Positions 1 to 11,452 of a DNA stretch of 64,000 bases are shown here, one piece after another (the stretch's first letter is position 1; each line of letters starts with the position of its first letter). Below the pieces are notes generated by a model. It was not told the DNA's origin. It searched no databases and saw only the letters and a program-made list of their open reading frames with translations. Both the position numbers and the translations under genes were made by a program. This stretch comes from Endocalyx cinctus. Lineage: Eukaryota; Ascomycota; Sordariomycetes; Amphisphaeriales; Apiosporaceae. Location of the stretch: positions 1,550,001 through 1,614,000 of the forward strand of contig BCKC01000005.1 in the NCBI GenBank assembly GCA_001600455.1. Reading direction: 5' to 3'.

Positions 1-226
1 TCTTCTCTCGACACCTGAAACCCCCAAAAAGACAACTTATCAACCTACTAAAGGAGAAAAGGGGCTGACTAAGTGGAAGAACTATATCATGATTCCAAAT
101 GAATATTTTCGTCGGCATCTATCTATTTTGCTTTTTCTCCTTCACGATGTTGTTTGCATTCTTCTTTTTCTCTAATTACTCATTATGCTACCCTGATATC
201 TCATTCACAAGCGCTTCAGTTTTGTG

Positions 227-1523
227 ATGAGGTCTTCTACCCTACACTACTCGATCGGAGGCCTCGAAGTAGTCGTAGGAACGGGACTAGAAATCGACAG
301 CGATCGCACATTACCCGAAGTAGTACCCTCAAAAGAAGGAGGCAACGAATTGCTTGATACTGAATCTCTAAAGTCGACATCGAGCAGCAGCGGGGGTTGG
401 GGTAGTAAATTTAATTGGAGGGAGCGATACCGGCGCAAAAAGTTCCGTTGGATTATACTGGGCATAGCGTTCTTCGCCGTTGGTATTGTAGTAGGCGCTG
501 CTGCTATACCGGTGATAAAAGAAAGCCAAGCGTCGGCGACGCCAAATCCTCCTATCACCATGCCCACCGTCAACACCAAGTCGACTGCTTCAGTATCAAT
601 TACAAATACAATACCGCCAAGAAGCTCCGCTAAACCTTCATCGTCGGCATGTACATCGACCCCGACTTCTTCGAGTGGGATTACACAACAACCTGCCGCT
701 CCCAGCAATATTTTGCTAACCAGCCCTTTGACTTCAACGACCAGCTTGGAATCGCCTAGTACTACCCCTTTCACAGAAACTGATGTTTACTCTACTTTGA
801 TTTCGTCACACTTCCCAAGCTTTATCACCACGGATATTTCTATCAGTATATCTCTTTCGGCATTTCCTACTAGCTCAGAAGACGGTGAAGACTTGCAGGT
901 ATTATTCAAATTTGCCCAGATAACTTCGTGCGAGTATATCACATTAACTTGTATTTCTTCTAGGGATTCAATACAGGCATAGGGGACGTGAAAGCGCCGG
1001 CGGTAAGTAGGATTAAGTCTTCTTCTCCCCTCACCCCCCCTTTTTTTCCTACCTACAAGATATGTGCCCCGCTACTTTGTTTATCTTGGCTGGCTACCTA
1101 CACAGACTATCTTTGGGCAATCAGACGCTGATAATGGTATGAAAAAAAAAATCAACAGATAACCCGAACTGGCGATACAAGCCAGCCATTTTCGGTCAAT
1201 GGCCAAACATTTGTGAGTGCAAGATGCTACCTCGGCAGGAAATTTGATTTCTTTCTAACTATATGAATAGAGTAGTTATGAAGAAGCAGTAGCTTTCAGC
1301 TGTCATGCACAGTGGGAGGCATGCGTGGATTATTTCAGCTCAACGTTTGGATCGGATGTTGACTCGGACAGCTGCAGCAGCCAAGAGTGTAGGCTTTTTT
1401 TCTTTCTTTTAGTGACTGTAATCGTAACATGAGCCTCGTATCTAAAGGGATTCCATGTGACTAATTCTCTTCTTTCCGACAGCTTCTTGCATTATGGTTG
1501 GAGAAACGGCAGATATCACGTAA
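227..1523 (+). CDS. Single-pass membrane protein with Ser/Thr-rich extracellular stalk and small Cys-containing C-terminal domain
   Basis: Inferred exons are 227-898, 964-1002, 1159-1212, 1271-1388 and 1483-1523. The phases join exactly and give about 307 aa. After a cytosolic N-terminus of about 80 residues ending in a basic stretch (RYRRKKFRW) there is one hydrophobic helix (IILGIAFFAVGIVVGAAAIPV), then a Ser/Thr/Pro-rich region likely to be O-glycosylated. The short C-terminal exons encode a conserved-looking end (FSVNGQTF, then a C..Q...C pattern around CHAQWEAC and CSSQESSC). This layout is common for uncharacterised ascomycete plasma-membrane or wall-associated proteins. The start is ATG 227; the GTG one codon upstream is not needed. 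Introns carry GTAAGT, GTGAGT or GTAGGC donors. The function is unknown; the splice model is inference. Confidence 0.6.
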
Positions 1524-2705
1524 TGAATTATGAACTCATTCAGAGATTCCGGTGAAAGTGGTGGCTGATCAAGAAAGAGGGTATCTACAAGAATAATTGA
1601 CAGGAAAAATATTTTAATTTCAGAATAATAATTAATATAATTTGTTAATCCATTATGTTTTGAAACGCTTCATTACATGTCCGATATACACATTGTTACA
1701 TCAGAAGATACTCCCTCTTTTCCCTGTGAAGCTTAGAATATGTATCTAAGACTCGATATATCAATATTAGCCCCTTGAATCAGTTTTACACACGTAGTTA
1801 GCTAATGAAGAGGATGATAAAATTATGAAGGTAGAAAACAGTTACAGATCCGTTGCACGTGATCATCTTTACGACCAGCATAGCCTCTTTTGATAAAGAA
1901 ATGTTAAGGACAGCCACATGCATACGTACTGATTCACAGGCCATATATTTAGGTTATTATGGTAATATTCGAGGTTAGCACAGGATCTTGACCAAAAAGT
2001 ATGTGATCATGATATACCAGAATGATTTAAATCACTTAGATGTGCTTGACTGTCAATTATTTAGGTGATTGAGTTAATCTACCATAAAATAAAAGATCTC
2101 TCCCTCAAAGGGCAGATTTTATACTGCTCATGCCAGACTCTTACCCTGTGAAATATGTAGCTGATCACTTGATGAAAGTACAAGGTGATTATGAATTATT
2201 GCTTACCCCACTAGAATCTTCCGGAGTAATGATGCTGTCTGGCTTGTGCAGGAAAAATTATGATGTCGCCGAGACCAGTGTAGATACTTGATATGTTCAG
2301 CACTGCTAGAACAGAAGGTACTAAGTGCATCAACATTTACAAGACTGAACCCAACCTTGGTAAGTGATAATCAAAACAACACAAAAAAAAAAAAATCATC
2401 AAGCACCCCTCTCTCAAAAAACAAATANNNNNNNNNNNNNNNNNNNNNNNNNNNNNNNNNNNNNNNNNNNNNNNNNNNNNNNNNNNNNNNNNNNNNNNNN
2501 NNNNNNNNNNNNNNNNNNNNNNNNNCCCCCAAAAAAAAAAAAAAAAAAACCATCATCATACTTCAGAACATCTCAGTAGGTATTCACTTCATCGAAACAT
2601 TTTCGAAACCTTGTCATGCCCACAATCTAATACCTATCCCCTCTTTTTAGAAGAATCAGATACCATATCTACCCGAAGCCATCAAGAAAAGAAACAAATC
2701 CGAAA
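1524..2705. other. AT-rich spacer with assembly gap
   Basis: No credible gene is seen. The spacer is AT-rich and contains the N run at 2428-2525, flanked by an A-run on the left and C plus A runs on the right. Open frames across the gap are artefacts of the Ns. Confidence 0.6.
2428..2525. other. Assembly gap (98 N)
   Basis: Unresolved bases flanked by low-complexity sequence: an A-run at about 2382-2394 and C then A runs at 2526-2549. Homopolymers on both sides suggest the assembler failed in a low-complexity stretch. The true length is unknown. Confidence 0.98.
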
Positions 2706-2969
2706 ATGTGCCGTAAAACTTACGTCACGGCGTACTTCCGTCGCTGCCGGCACAACAAGACATTCGCTGACACGACCGCGTTTTTACTATGCTTACCCGA
2801 TGAAGAGTGCCCAGGCGTCAATGTGCATAGTACAAGCAAGATGTATAACTCATTCTGCAGCCCCTCTTGTCAAGCAGCCGCAGGCGAGCAGCCGCAGCCG
2901 CAGCCGCAGGCTCAGCCAACCAGCAGCAGCGAAGAAGCCGCAGCCAACCAGCCGCAGCCCGCAGTCTAG
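2706..2969 (+). CDS. Small Cys/His-rich protein, first of a tandem pair
   Basis: Complete 87-aa frame starting MCRKTY with an A-rich context before the ATG. It has no signal peptide or membrane segment. It carries Cys2, an RCRH motif at about residues 13-16, a C-x5-CPG block, a His five residues after the second Cys of that block, and a terminal FCSPSC pair. The spacing suggests metal (zinc) coordination, but this is inference. After the last cysteine pair there is a Gln/Pro/Ala repeat tail (QPQPQPQ). The next gene (3459-3647) repeats the same Cys/His spacing, so the two look like tandem paralogs. Short MC....C-x-H proteins are frequent, uncharacterised ORFs in Sordariomycetes. Confidence 0.5.
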   Translation: MCRKTYVTAYFRRCRHNKTFADTTAFLLCLPDEECPGVNVHSTSKMYNSFCSPSCQAAAGEQPQPQPQAQPTSSSEEAAANQPQPAV

Positions 2970-3458
2970 AGCTTAAAGAACCGAGTTCTCCCCCCCCCCC
3001 CCCCCCCCCCCCCCCCGGAATACGTGTGGATGGGGAAAGAAGGGGAATAAAGCAGGCAGGAACTCGAGATGGGAAGGCAAGAAAAGGAAAAGAAACAGGC
3101 AGCAGCGGAGCTATAACTAGCGATTAAATGGCCACGGGACAAAAGGAGGTGAATAATGGAAGGAGTGAAAGAAAAGTATAACAATGCTCTAGTGGAATCC
3201 TCCTTTGCATTGTGTTGGCCGAATGTATAGGGATTTGTACACAATGATCCCATTATTACCCTATACAATGGCCTTTCATCAAAGTCAAGAATAAAGAATC
3301 ACATTTCCCTATTAATAAGGTCAGCTCAAGCTACAAGATTGAAGATTATTTGACGAGACAGCCTTTTCACAATCAGATTTCGTACAATAAATATAATCTT
3401 CATCCGAAACCGGTCAACCTATTCCTTATCCTGAATAATCCAGATCATCCCAATAATT
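2970..3458. other. Spacer with 27-nt poly-C tract
   Basis: Between the tandem small Cys/His genes. A pure C run spans 2990-3016, just after the stop of the first gene, probably in its 3' UTR. The rest is purine-rich then AT-rich, and no further gene is seen. Confidence 0.6.
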
Positions 3459-3647
3459 ATGTGCATTCGCGGCGTATACTCGATCAAGTTCCTCCGCTGC
3501 GGTCACAGCAGAACCCAACCCAGCCCCAAAACGAGCTACGCGTGCCCCTATAGCGTCCAATGTCCTGGCATCACTACCCATTACGGCCCGTCAGTCGAAA
3601 AGGACGAATACTGTAGTCGGTGCCGAAGCAAGCAGAAAAAATCTTAG
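3459..3647 (+). CDS. Small Cys/His-rich protein, second of a tandem pair
   Basis: Complete 62-aa frame starting MCIRGVY. It shares with the gene at 2706-2969 the MC start, an RC-x-H motif, a 12-residue spacer, the C-x5-CPG block, a His at the same offset, and a terminal C-x2-C (C-x3-C in the sister). Conserved Cys/His spacing with otherwise divergent residues argues for selection on a small metal-binding fold and for an old tandem duplication. It lacks the Gln/Pro tail of its neighbour. No signal peptide; function unknown. An upstream exon cannot be excluded. Confidence 0.45.
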   Translation: MCIRGVYSIKFLRCGHSRTQPSPKTSYACPYSVQCPGITTHYGPSVEKDEYCSRCRSKQKKS

Positions 3648-4081
3648 AAAAGAAATAGGCGCCGAGACTATATTAACTACACAGAAGAAAGGGAGGAGAA
3701 AATACGTAAGTAAATGATTGAATGAAAATATTCTTCTGGTATTTTACCACGCTGTAACACAGTCCTCTGCCGGCTGTTTGGTATGGAGATGATGACATGT
3801 ATGTATGCTCGATGGTAACTAATCTAGCTCTGATACAAAGAGTATGACAAACAATAGTATGAAAATATGACGTTACTCGTGAAATTGGTATTATTCACGT
3901 ATAATTCTGATATAGGCTAGTTGCGAGCAGATTTTCACAGCTGCGTAGCACAAGCGAATATTTCTTTTACTTAAGTGGTTTAAATACTTCCTATCTATAG
4001 TTCACTTCGACTTATCTTTCCAGTCCCTACTCCCTCTCCCTCCCCCAAGTTTCCGGATCTACGCGTCTGTCAGAAACCACA
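3648..4081. other. Intergenic, AT-rich
   Basis: No gene seen. The last 80 bases before 4082 are CT-rich, as expected for a fungal promoter or 5' leader. Confidence 0.5.
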
Positions 4082-4480
4082 ATGGAGACCATCACCACCA
4101 TAAACACCACTCCCAACAACACACCCTCCACTACCATAACCACAACCACAACAGTGAACGGCACCACTACCACGCGAATGGTCCAAACCATATCTGGCTG
4201 CAACATAACGACGAAATGCATCACGATGGTGACCACCACCATCGAGACCCCTTCTTCCACCCGTCGTGTTCTCCGGCGACGTTCTGATCAACGCAGCATC
4301 GACCAAGGAAATCCTGATGCTCCTGTCATCACCACCACCGGTCCTGATCCTGAAATCACGAAACCCGACAGTCCCCAACCAGCAAACACGCCTGAGGCTG
4401 GCAGTCCCGCACCTGCCGATAATCCTGAGCCCGCACCCGGTGCTGAAGTCCCGGAGACAGTAACCCTAGTAGATGTGTGA
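4082..4480 (+). CDS. Thr-rich hypothetical protein, possibly a fragment of a larger secreted protein
   Basis: 132-aa frame with a good start context (CACAATGG). The N-terminal half is Thr/Asn-rich, followed by a short block (MVQTISGCNITTKC) like the linker segments of fungal secreted hydrolases, then a basic stretch (RRVLRRR) and a Pro/Glu/Asp-rich tail. There is no signal peptide and no catalytic domain. Read at face value it is a small disordered protein. It could instead be the surviving piece of a larger gene, since the block normally sits inside longer proteins. Nothing upstream extends it. Confidence 0.4.
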   Translation: METITTINTTPNNTPSTTITTTTTVNGTTTTRMVQTISGCNITTKCITMVTTTIETPSSTRRVLRRRSDQRSIDQGNPDAPVITTTGPDPEITKPDSPQPANTPEAGSPAPADNPEPAPGAEVPETVTLVDV

Positions 4481-5199
4481 GGAAATTAGCATCTCGAATA
4501 CTGTCGATAAAGGAAAAGAAATTTTCGTGGGAATGATGGCTTGAAAATGGGGTCGATCGAAAGATATAGTCTTTTCAAAGAGCGAGAGGCGACTTTATGG
4601 GAGTATCCTTAGGGCCACTTACATAATTTGTTGGACTACCTGGCCATAGATAACCTGTCCTACCTTCTCATTACACACTTCTAAACGTATTTGTTCTATA
4701 TTACCAAGTCAATACTACTAAGTCAAGTAAGACAGATGATTGTTAACCCATGTTTTATTGAGTCTCAATGTATAGAAACAGTTTTTATACTTGAAAAGCG
4801 CCTAGCAAATGCTGTAACCTGTGCGCAATGATCCGACAGACTCCACTATGCAAATTATTTATACACTGTAATAATCATGACAGTATTCCCTTGCCCCGTC
4901 TCTCTCCCCTTCTTTCTTTTCTACTGTTTCTATTTTCTTTTGCCCCAATATGACCATCCATAAAACTCCGTAACCTAAAACCGTGAGACAATTTTACAAT
5001 ACTCCCAAGGAATGTTCATAAAACACCTATGGGTTCATCCCGTGAGAGGGTATTTGGACCCGCCCTTGCACGCCTGGAATGCCTTGTAAATTCGCGTCAA
5101 ATCATATCCCGAACTCTCCATGCCATTATCGGCTGTACCCAATGCCACATTTCCCAGATATAATAATGCTGATGTTGTCCAACTTAGATAACTTCCGAA
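4481..5199. other. Convergent intergenic region
   Basis: AT-rich spacer between the plus-strand Thr-rich frame and the minus-strand spindle-pole gene. It probably holds both 3' UTRs. No gene seen. Confidence 0.5.
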
Positions 5200-8100
5200 T
5201 CAAATGTCCATGATGCCATCCCAAGTGTGATCTTTGGCCATAATGGTTGATATGGTAATCTCTAAGGATTCCATGCTCATCTCCTGCCCGTTGTCTTGTT
5301 GTGACTTGAGGATATCATTAAGATTGTAGAGCTGCGTTCTCTTGAGCTTGCGAAGTCGTCTCAAGAAATCCATTTCCGATTCAAGTCTATTCTGAAACCG
5401 CTTGTGCATTGCCGGATCACATTCGTCATAGGCTGACTGCTTCTTGGCGAGAGCTTCCCCAAGGTGTCTCTCCTCATCTTCTACACTCTTAATGACTTTG
5501 GCAAGGGCAAGAGCGGGGTCTTGCGATGGACGCATGGTTGGCTGGTCCTCGTAGTGGGAAGCAGCAGCTGGTGTGAGTGCAGCATTGCGCTCCGAGACAG
5601 AAACTGGCCTTGGGACACGGATCGTTTTCTTGCCAATTTGCTCTCCATGACGGTGCGAGTGAATACGAGCGCAGACATCGCAGTTATTGCAGCTATGATC
5701 ATGGCAGAGATCGTCGAGAACGCGCTTTGCAGCTGTTGAAAGCGTCGCGGGGGCAGCTTTCTTGTTTCCTTTCTGGGTATGTTCCTTCTCTGTCTTAGCC
5801 GGTGAGTCGAGGGTAATGTCATCCATAAATAGAGCCGATGTCATATAGTCGTTTTGTCCCGCTTCAGTATCGAGGTTCGGAATGCTGGTATCGGTGAGTT
5901 CAGATCGGACACTGAAACGTCCGCTCAGATCTTCGTCGGAAATGGGCCGAGCAAGGTGAGGAATGCGACTCTTGGAAACGCCGGTGGACTCGGATCGGGG
6001 GTGTTTTTTGTTGAGATGGAGCTTCTTCGTGAAGGTCTCGTCAGATCTTGCGCGTCGCATGCCGGGAGCAGTATCGAGGGTTTCTTCGTCGACCCGGGCT
6101 TGATGTTGAGATGTACCTTGGGATGTTACTTTCGACTGAGAATTAAGTCGGGAAGGATTAGTACTCTTCAGGATGCTCTGGGGCTGTGATTTAGAAGCTT
6201 TGGTCTGTCCCTTGACTGCCGAGACTCCCTTCTGAGACGACCTGTTCTGTGAGCGACTTTCACTCATTAACATAGGAGGAAGGCTTTGGCTAGCGTCCTC
6301 GGTCAAGTCATCATTCGATAGGTATTCATCAGTCAGATCTTGCTGCTCAGTCTCATGACGAGCCTGTCGAAGAGCGCCACGAAGTTTAGGGATTTCGCCG
6401 TTATCAAAAATGCTAGCAAAATCAGAACCGTTGGTTAGGTTGATGTGTTGGGTTGGGTCATCCTGAATGGGAAAATCGGTTTGAGATGTAGTGCTTCTAG
6501 CAGTCGTCTCAGTCAATCCCGTCATCCCCTTAGGATCGACAATGCGCGTGACTTTTGTCGACTTGGATCGACTCGTGGTACTCATGAGATTCTTAATTTC
6601 TTGCGTAATCTGGCGAGCTTCGTTGATAGCCCTGTTACGGCGATCAAGCTTCTGTCGAAGATCGGCTTCCTGGTCCGAGCTCTTCTTAAGCTGGCTTGCC
6701 AAGGCGAGTTCTCGGTCAGTAATTTGTTGGATCTGCTGCGTCAGAGACGTATGCTGCTCCTCATATTTAGCAGCTTCCTCTTTGCTCTCCTTCGCAGTCT
6801 GGCTAAGCTTTTTGCCCAATTCTTCGAGTTGATTGCTTAGTCGTTCGTTCGAAGTCAGGAGTCGGTATCTCTCATGCTGATACTCCTCGCGCTTCTTTTT
6901 GAATTCAGCTTCCAATTCCGAAACCTGCTGACGAAGTTCGCCATTCTCTTCAAAATAGTCTTTATTCTGGGCCTCCAGACCGAGTCTGATACTCTTAAGA
7001 TCAAAGTCCTCAGGCTCGGTTCTACCGGCATCAATCAACTCCTCCAGTCGAACGACATGGGACTCTAGCTCTCGTTTTTCGCGTTCAAGCACAGCATTTT
7101 TTCGTTGTAAAACTTTGCTTTCGGTGTAAAACTCGGCGTTCTGGCGTTCGAGGCCGAGGTTCTCTTTCTTCAGATCAGATCTCTCCCCGGCAACTTCCTT
7201 GTATTTTCGCTGAAGAGATACCAGAGTTTCACTTTTCGAGGTGAGCTCCACGTTTTGAATCTCGAGATTGTGCTTGTTATGACTCAATTTCGACTTCACA
7301 TTCGACAGCTGTTCGTACTTGTCTTGCAAAAACACCAATTCGTCATTGGTTAAGGCAAGTTCGTCCAGAGTCTCCTTCGCATCCTTCTTGAGCTGTCCAT
7401 TTTGCTGAAGCAAAACGTCATTATGAGAACGTAAAGACTGGTTCTCCTCAAGAAGTGCTTGCCATTCTTTCCGAATAGTAGTGTTGTTATTACGCAAAGA
7501 CTGGATTTCAAGTTCACGTGTGCTGTTGTATCCTGTGTTTTCGTTGCGTAGAGATTCGAGCTCGGCGCGAAGAGCTTCAATTTCTGCTTGGAGGCGCTTA
7601 ATAGTCTCCAGATGCTGTGCACCATTTTTGAGAGCTTCGTCACGCTCAGCAACATAGGATTCAGTGTGTATCTCGTTGATACTAATCTTGCGGTTTGCCT
7701 TATCCAGGCGAGCCTGCAGGGCAGCGACCTGCTCTTCTAGTTCTATTACATTAATTAGTATAATGATCAGAGTAAATAACACAACTTGCGTTCGTGGAGG
7801 TACTTACGGTTTTTCTGGGCATTGAGGTGCTCAAGCATGGAGCTTTCAGAATCTGAGCCAACCGCACTATCCTTTCGAGATTTATATTTGGCGATTTGAA
7901 TCTGAAGCTCGTTGACCTGCTCCTGAAGTTGTTCTGCTTGCTTCGTAACGACGTCATCGTGCTCCTTTAGCTCCTTGATTTCTTCTCGGATCTTATCCAG
8001 AGAAACAAAAATCCTCTCCTCATCTTCAGGAATTGCAATTGCTTCAACTTCGGCGTGGTGACCCTGAGATGTGCCAGATTCACGGTCGTGGACCTTGCCA

Positions 8101-9475
8101 TGCTTGACAAAAATGGGCATACCATTTTTGATGGTTGATAGTCTCAAAGTTCCAGAAACAAAATCATTCATGTAAGTAAGATTGGGGAGAAAAAACGAGC
8201 GAGCTGTTTGATTCATGATCGAAGGTGTTGAAGAATGTTGGAATTGAAATCTTCTCTCGCTAGCATTCACAGAACGCAAAGGCGTCTGAGATCGCGGAGG
8301 TAGTTGCTTTGGTGACAAGTGCTCCGAGGATGTTTTAGCTGATTCTGTTTTGGATTCTGTTTGCTTGGACTGGGCAGTCTTTAGCGTTTCGAGCAAAGTC
8401 GTGACATTACCACGCCGAGAACGTGAATCCTTCGCCATGCCGGGACTAGATGACTGTTGACGCGCAGCATGAGCATTTTGAGCGTTCCGGACTGATGAAT
8501 GGCTCGATGATTGTGATAGAGTCGAAGATTCGGGATCGTCTTGGACAGTAGCTTGCATCTTAGCACGTGTGCGGAGATATGTCTTTTTGCGTGTTTCCTC
8601 TTCAGCTTCGTGGGGTTGCTCGACTTCATCGTACGTATGATCATCTGAGGGTAACTGCGATATGTTAGTGAATTATGATTCAAAGTAATGTTTACGTGGC
8701 GACAAACGCTAAAGGAAACAGAGCGGCGAGTGGGACTTGGGGGAAAGAGGGTTCGACGGCAACCCGAAACACGTAGAATGCCCCGATTCCGGGCCTCCAG
8801 GATTCTGTCTCCCGGGCTGGGAAGGTTGGGGGTTCGTCGGTTGAAGGGAAGCACGCGGTAGGTGGGATAATCATTGGTAATGGGATATTGTTGTTGAAAA
8901 CGTGACGGTGAGCCTCCAAGAGGAACATGCACAGTGTACAGGCCATTGCGCATCATGCGGGGTGTATCTTCCGCGGAATAGGGAGTCAAAAGAGTATTTA
9001 AATTGATCGACGAGACCTATTCGGCGATGTCTTTCCCCTTTCGATTATATACTAAATCACTAACCTTATCGTGTCGCCCGACGCCATAGGTACTATCAGA
9101 CGCGGCGGTTGACGAGGATGGACTAGGAGGTGCGTTCTCCTTCGCGTCGTCATCGGCAGTATTAGGGTTCCATCCTTTCCATTCGGGGAAAGTTCGTCCA
9201 AGGACGGACGTGTTAAGGTTGTAGGATTTGTTCATGTTATACGAGGGTGGTTGCCGAGATCTGGGAGTGTCTCCAGAATTTGATTGTTTCGGTATCGCTA
9301 TAGAAAGGCTATCCAAACGCGGAGTAGATTCGCCATCGGGTAATTGTGATATGTCGGTAGTCATAGTGATAGTTCCGTGACTTCCAGTTGATGAAGGTGG
9401 TGAAAAGTGATGCTCAGTATTTTGATGCATCTCTCTAAGTATGCGCGATCGATATCGACTATTTTTCGATTCCAT
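5200..9475 (-). CDS. ppc89: Spindle pole body coiled-coil protein with Cep57-type microtubule-binding domain (Ppc89-like)
   Basis: Inferred exons, 5' to 3', are 9475-9065, 9016-8696, 8654-7808 and 7742-5200. Phases join exactly, giving 1373 aa. The N-terminal 420 residues are Ser/Pro-rich and disordered. A conserved motif follows (LPNLT..., then PEDEERIFVSLDKIREEI near residue 455), then a long heptad coiled coil to about residue 870. After another disordered region comes a Cys/His cluster (HDHSCNNCDVCARIHSHRH, about 1205-1225). The last 105 residues (DPALALAKVIKSVEDEERHL onward) match the Cep57 microtubule-binding domain. In fission yeast Ppc89 is a core SPB protein that anchors the septation initiation network scaffold; the same role is inferred here. 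The start is the only in-frame ATG before the conserved exons. The coiled coil makes orthology less certain than family membership. Confidence 0.8.
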
Positions 9476-11452
9476 GGTGATCCGTCACGCGTAGAGCGTG
9501 ATTAGGACGCGAATCGAAAGATGGATTTGATGAAAATATTAGGTAAGTAACAATAGCACTATCAAGATGATGAGTGCGAGAAGCAATTACTAGAAGAGTA
9601 AAAGAGCAAGCAGTAGTGGGTATCAGTGAAACACGCAATGGAATGTAATGTCCAGCCGCGAAGAAAGAAAAAAGAGAAACTTTGAATGAAGCTCTTGAGA
9701 AGTTGCGGGTTGAGGATGATGTTTCCTGATAAACAAGTAAGTAAAGTCAATTATATGAAGCTCTTAAAGTCAACAGAGAAGAAGTTGCAGATGAATCAAA
9801 TCAATTTTGATGATTGTATTGAATTTAGTTGTTTATTTTCTTGAGAAAGCGAAGCTTACAAGTTGCAATGTGTGAATGTATGTGAAGTATGAAGATGAGA
9901 ATGAAGGTGGGATGAAGAGACGCGTTGAGAAGTTGTTTATATGTTACTGTTTTTGGCTAGAAAGTATATAATATGGGTCTTCTCCATCACTTGCGTAGGT
10001 GGGGCTGGTGGGGTGGCATTGCTGTTCGTCTTATTTATGATTGGTTCAAAAATAGATGTGGCTTGATCGCGATTCTTGTCGACGTACTATGTACATATTT
10101 AAGCTGTGGCGCAACGTCATCTACGAAGTATCGTTTTCATGTGTCATACGGTGCTAATACTGTATATATCTCTATGCGAGCACTGTACACTGCACAGAAT
10201 CACCTTGCAACTTATAAGTCCACCAGAGTAAATTGGCAAGATCATTAAATAATAATATATGAACCATACACAGTAGATACCAATATTAATTCTATTAAGC
10301 TGTAAGAGATGCATTAATTGCATCATAATAAATTTCAAGCGAGTTTGGATAGTTAGTTGCCTTCAAGGATTGGATGAGATGCTGTTGAATACCATCTCAA
10401 GTTTGAAGTTCAAATCCCATCAAGTTCAGAAGAGAGTATTTCCCTCCATCCTCTTAGACACTCGACATCGAAAGACAATGTTAATCAAGCAATACATCAA
10501 TTTTCTCAAACATATCAAGAGATATTTTTAAAGTACTTCAAGCGATTATTCACACGGTTATAATGGTCTTGCATGCGGTCGCTCTAAAAACGTCGCAGCA
10601 GCGTAACTTAAGCGAAGAAACACTTTGGTAGGGTCGTCCAAAGATATATTTAGCTAACTTACGTTTCCGCCAGCTTTCCGCGAATCCTTCGGATACATTA
10701 AATGAACGTCTTTTTGACTATTCACAGGATTTACAGTTCTCGGCGACACTTTTGTAAATGCGAAGACCTTTTTCGAACCCAGTTACTCATATCCCGATAG
10801 GCGGGCGCATCGTGCTGCGATCATCTCGACTTTTGCATCCGAGCGATTTGTCTAATAAAAGAAGAGCAGCCATACGACGTTAATCCGATTTAGACCTGTA
10901 TAAGCACAGAAAACTAGTCTCGCTGAACACTCTACTTCAACCAGCCAAACTTTCATCTAGATACGCGACCTAGATACATATCCAAAAATCCCGTGACGTC
11001 AAGCCTTTTTCGTTAGGGGAAATAAATCCCAGCCGAATAACAGGGGACTTCTTTCGGACTTCTTTCAATATCACTACCAGTTCCTATACGGCCTCCATAA
11101 AGACCAGGCCTACGGTGACTTTAAAGAAGCGCATTGTGAATCGCATATCGACAAAGAGACGCATCCACAAACGAACCTTTCATTGGCAGGGAGAGGCAAA
11201 TTACGTTGCCCTCTAATAAAGACAGGCCCTGTCAACGTCACAATAGAATTCGGTGTTTCCGTGAAAGAGATTCCTCTCCGCCACGTTCACGAAAGACAAG
11301 AGACGCGTAAGAAGAAAGGCGATGTTCTATACAAAACTACGCTCAACCGCCTCTCAAACGATCTGGACCTACTCCTTCATTATTATTCCCACACTCTTTT
11401 ATTCTAGACTTGATTTACTATTAACTACATACCAACTCTCTTACCCATAAAC
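9476..11452. other. Divergent intergenic region
   Basis: About 2 kb between the spindle-pole gene (minus) and the small secreted protein (plus), holding both promoters. Short frames here lack codon bias or motifs. A sequence resembling a tRNA B-box near 10415 has no matching A-box or cloverleaf. Confidence 0.5.

Noticed and set aside
2288..2650. Open frames spanning the N run
   Set aside because: They exist only because Ns are read as unknown residues; the flanks are homopolymers.
10400..10440. GTTCAAATCCC resembling a tRNA B-box
   Set aside because: No A-box, acceptor stem or anticodon arm could be folded at the right distances.
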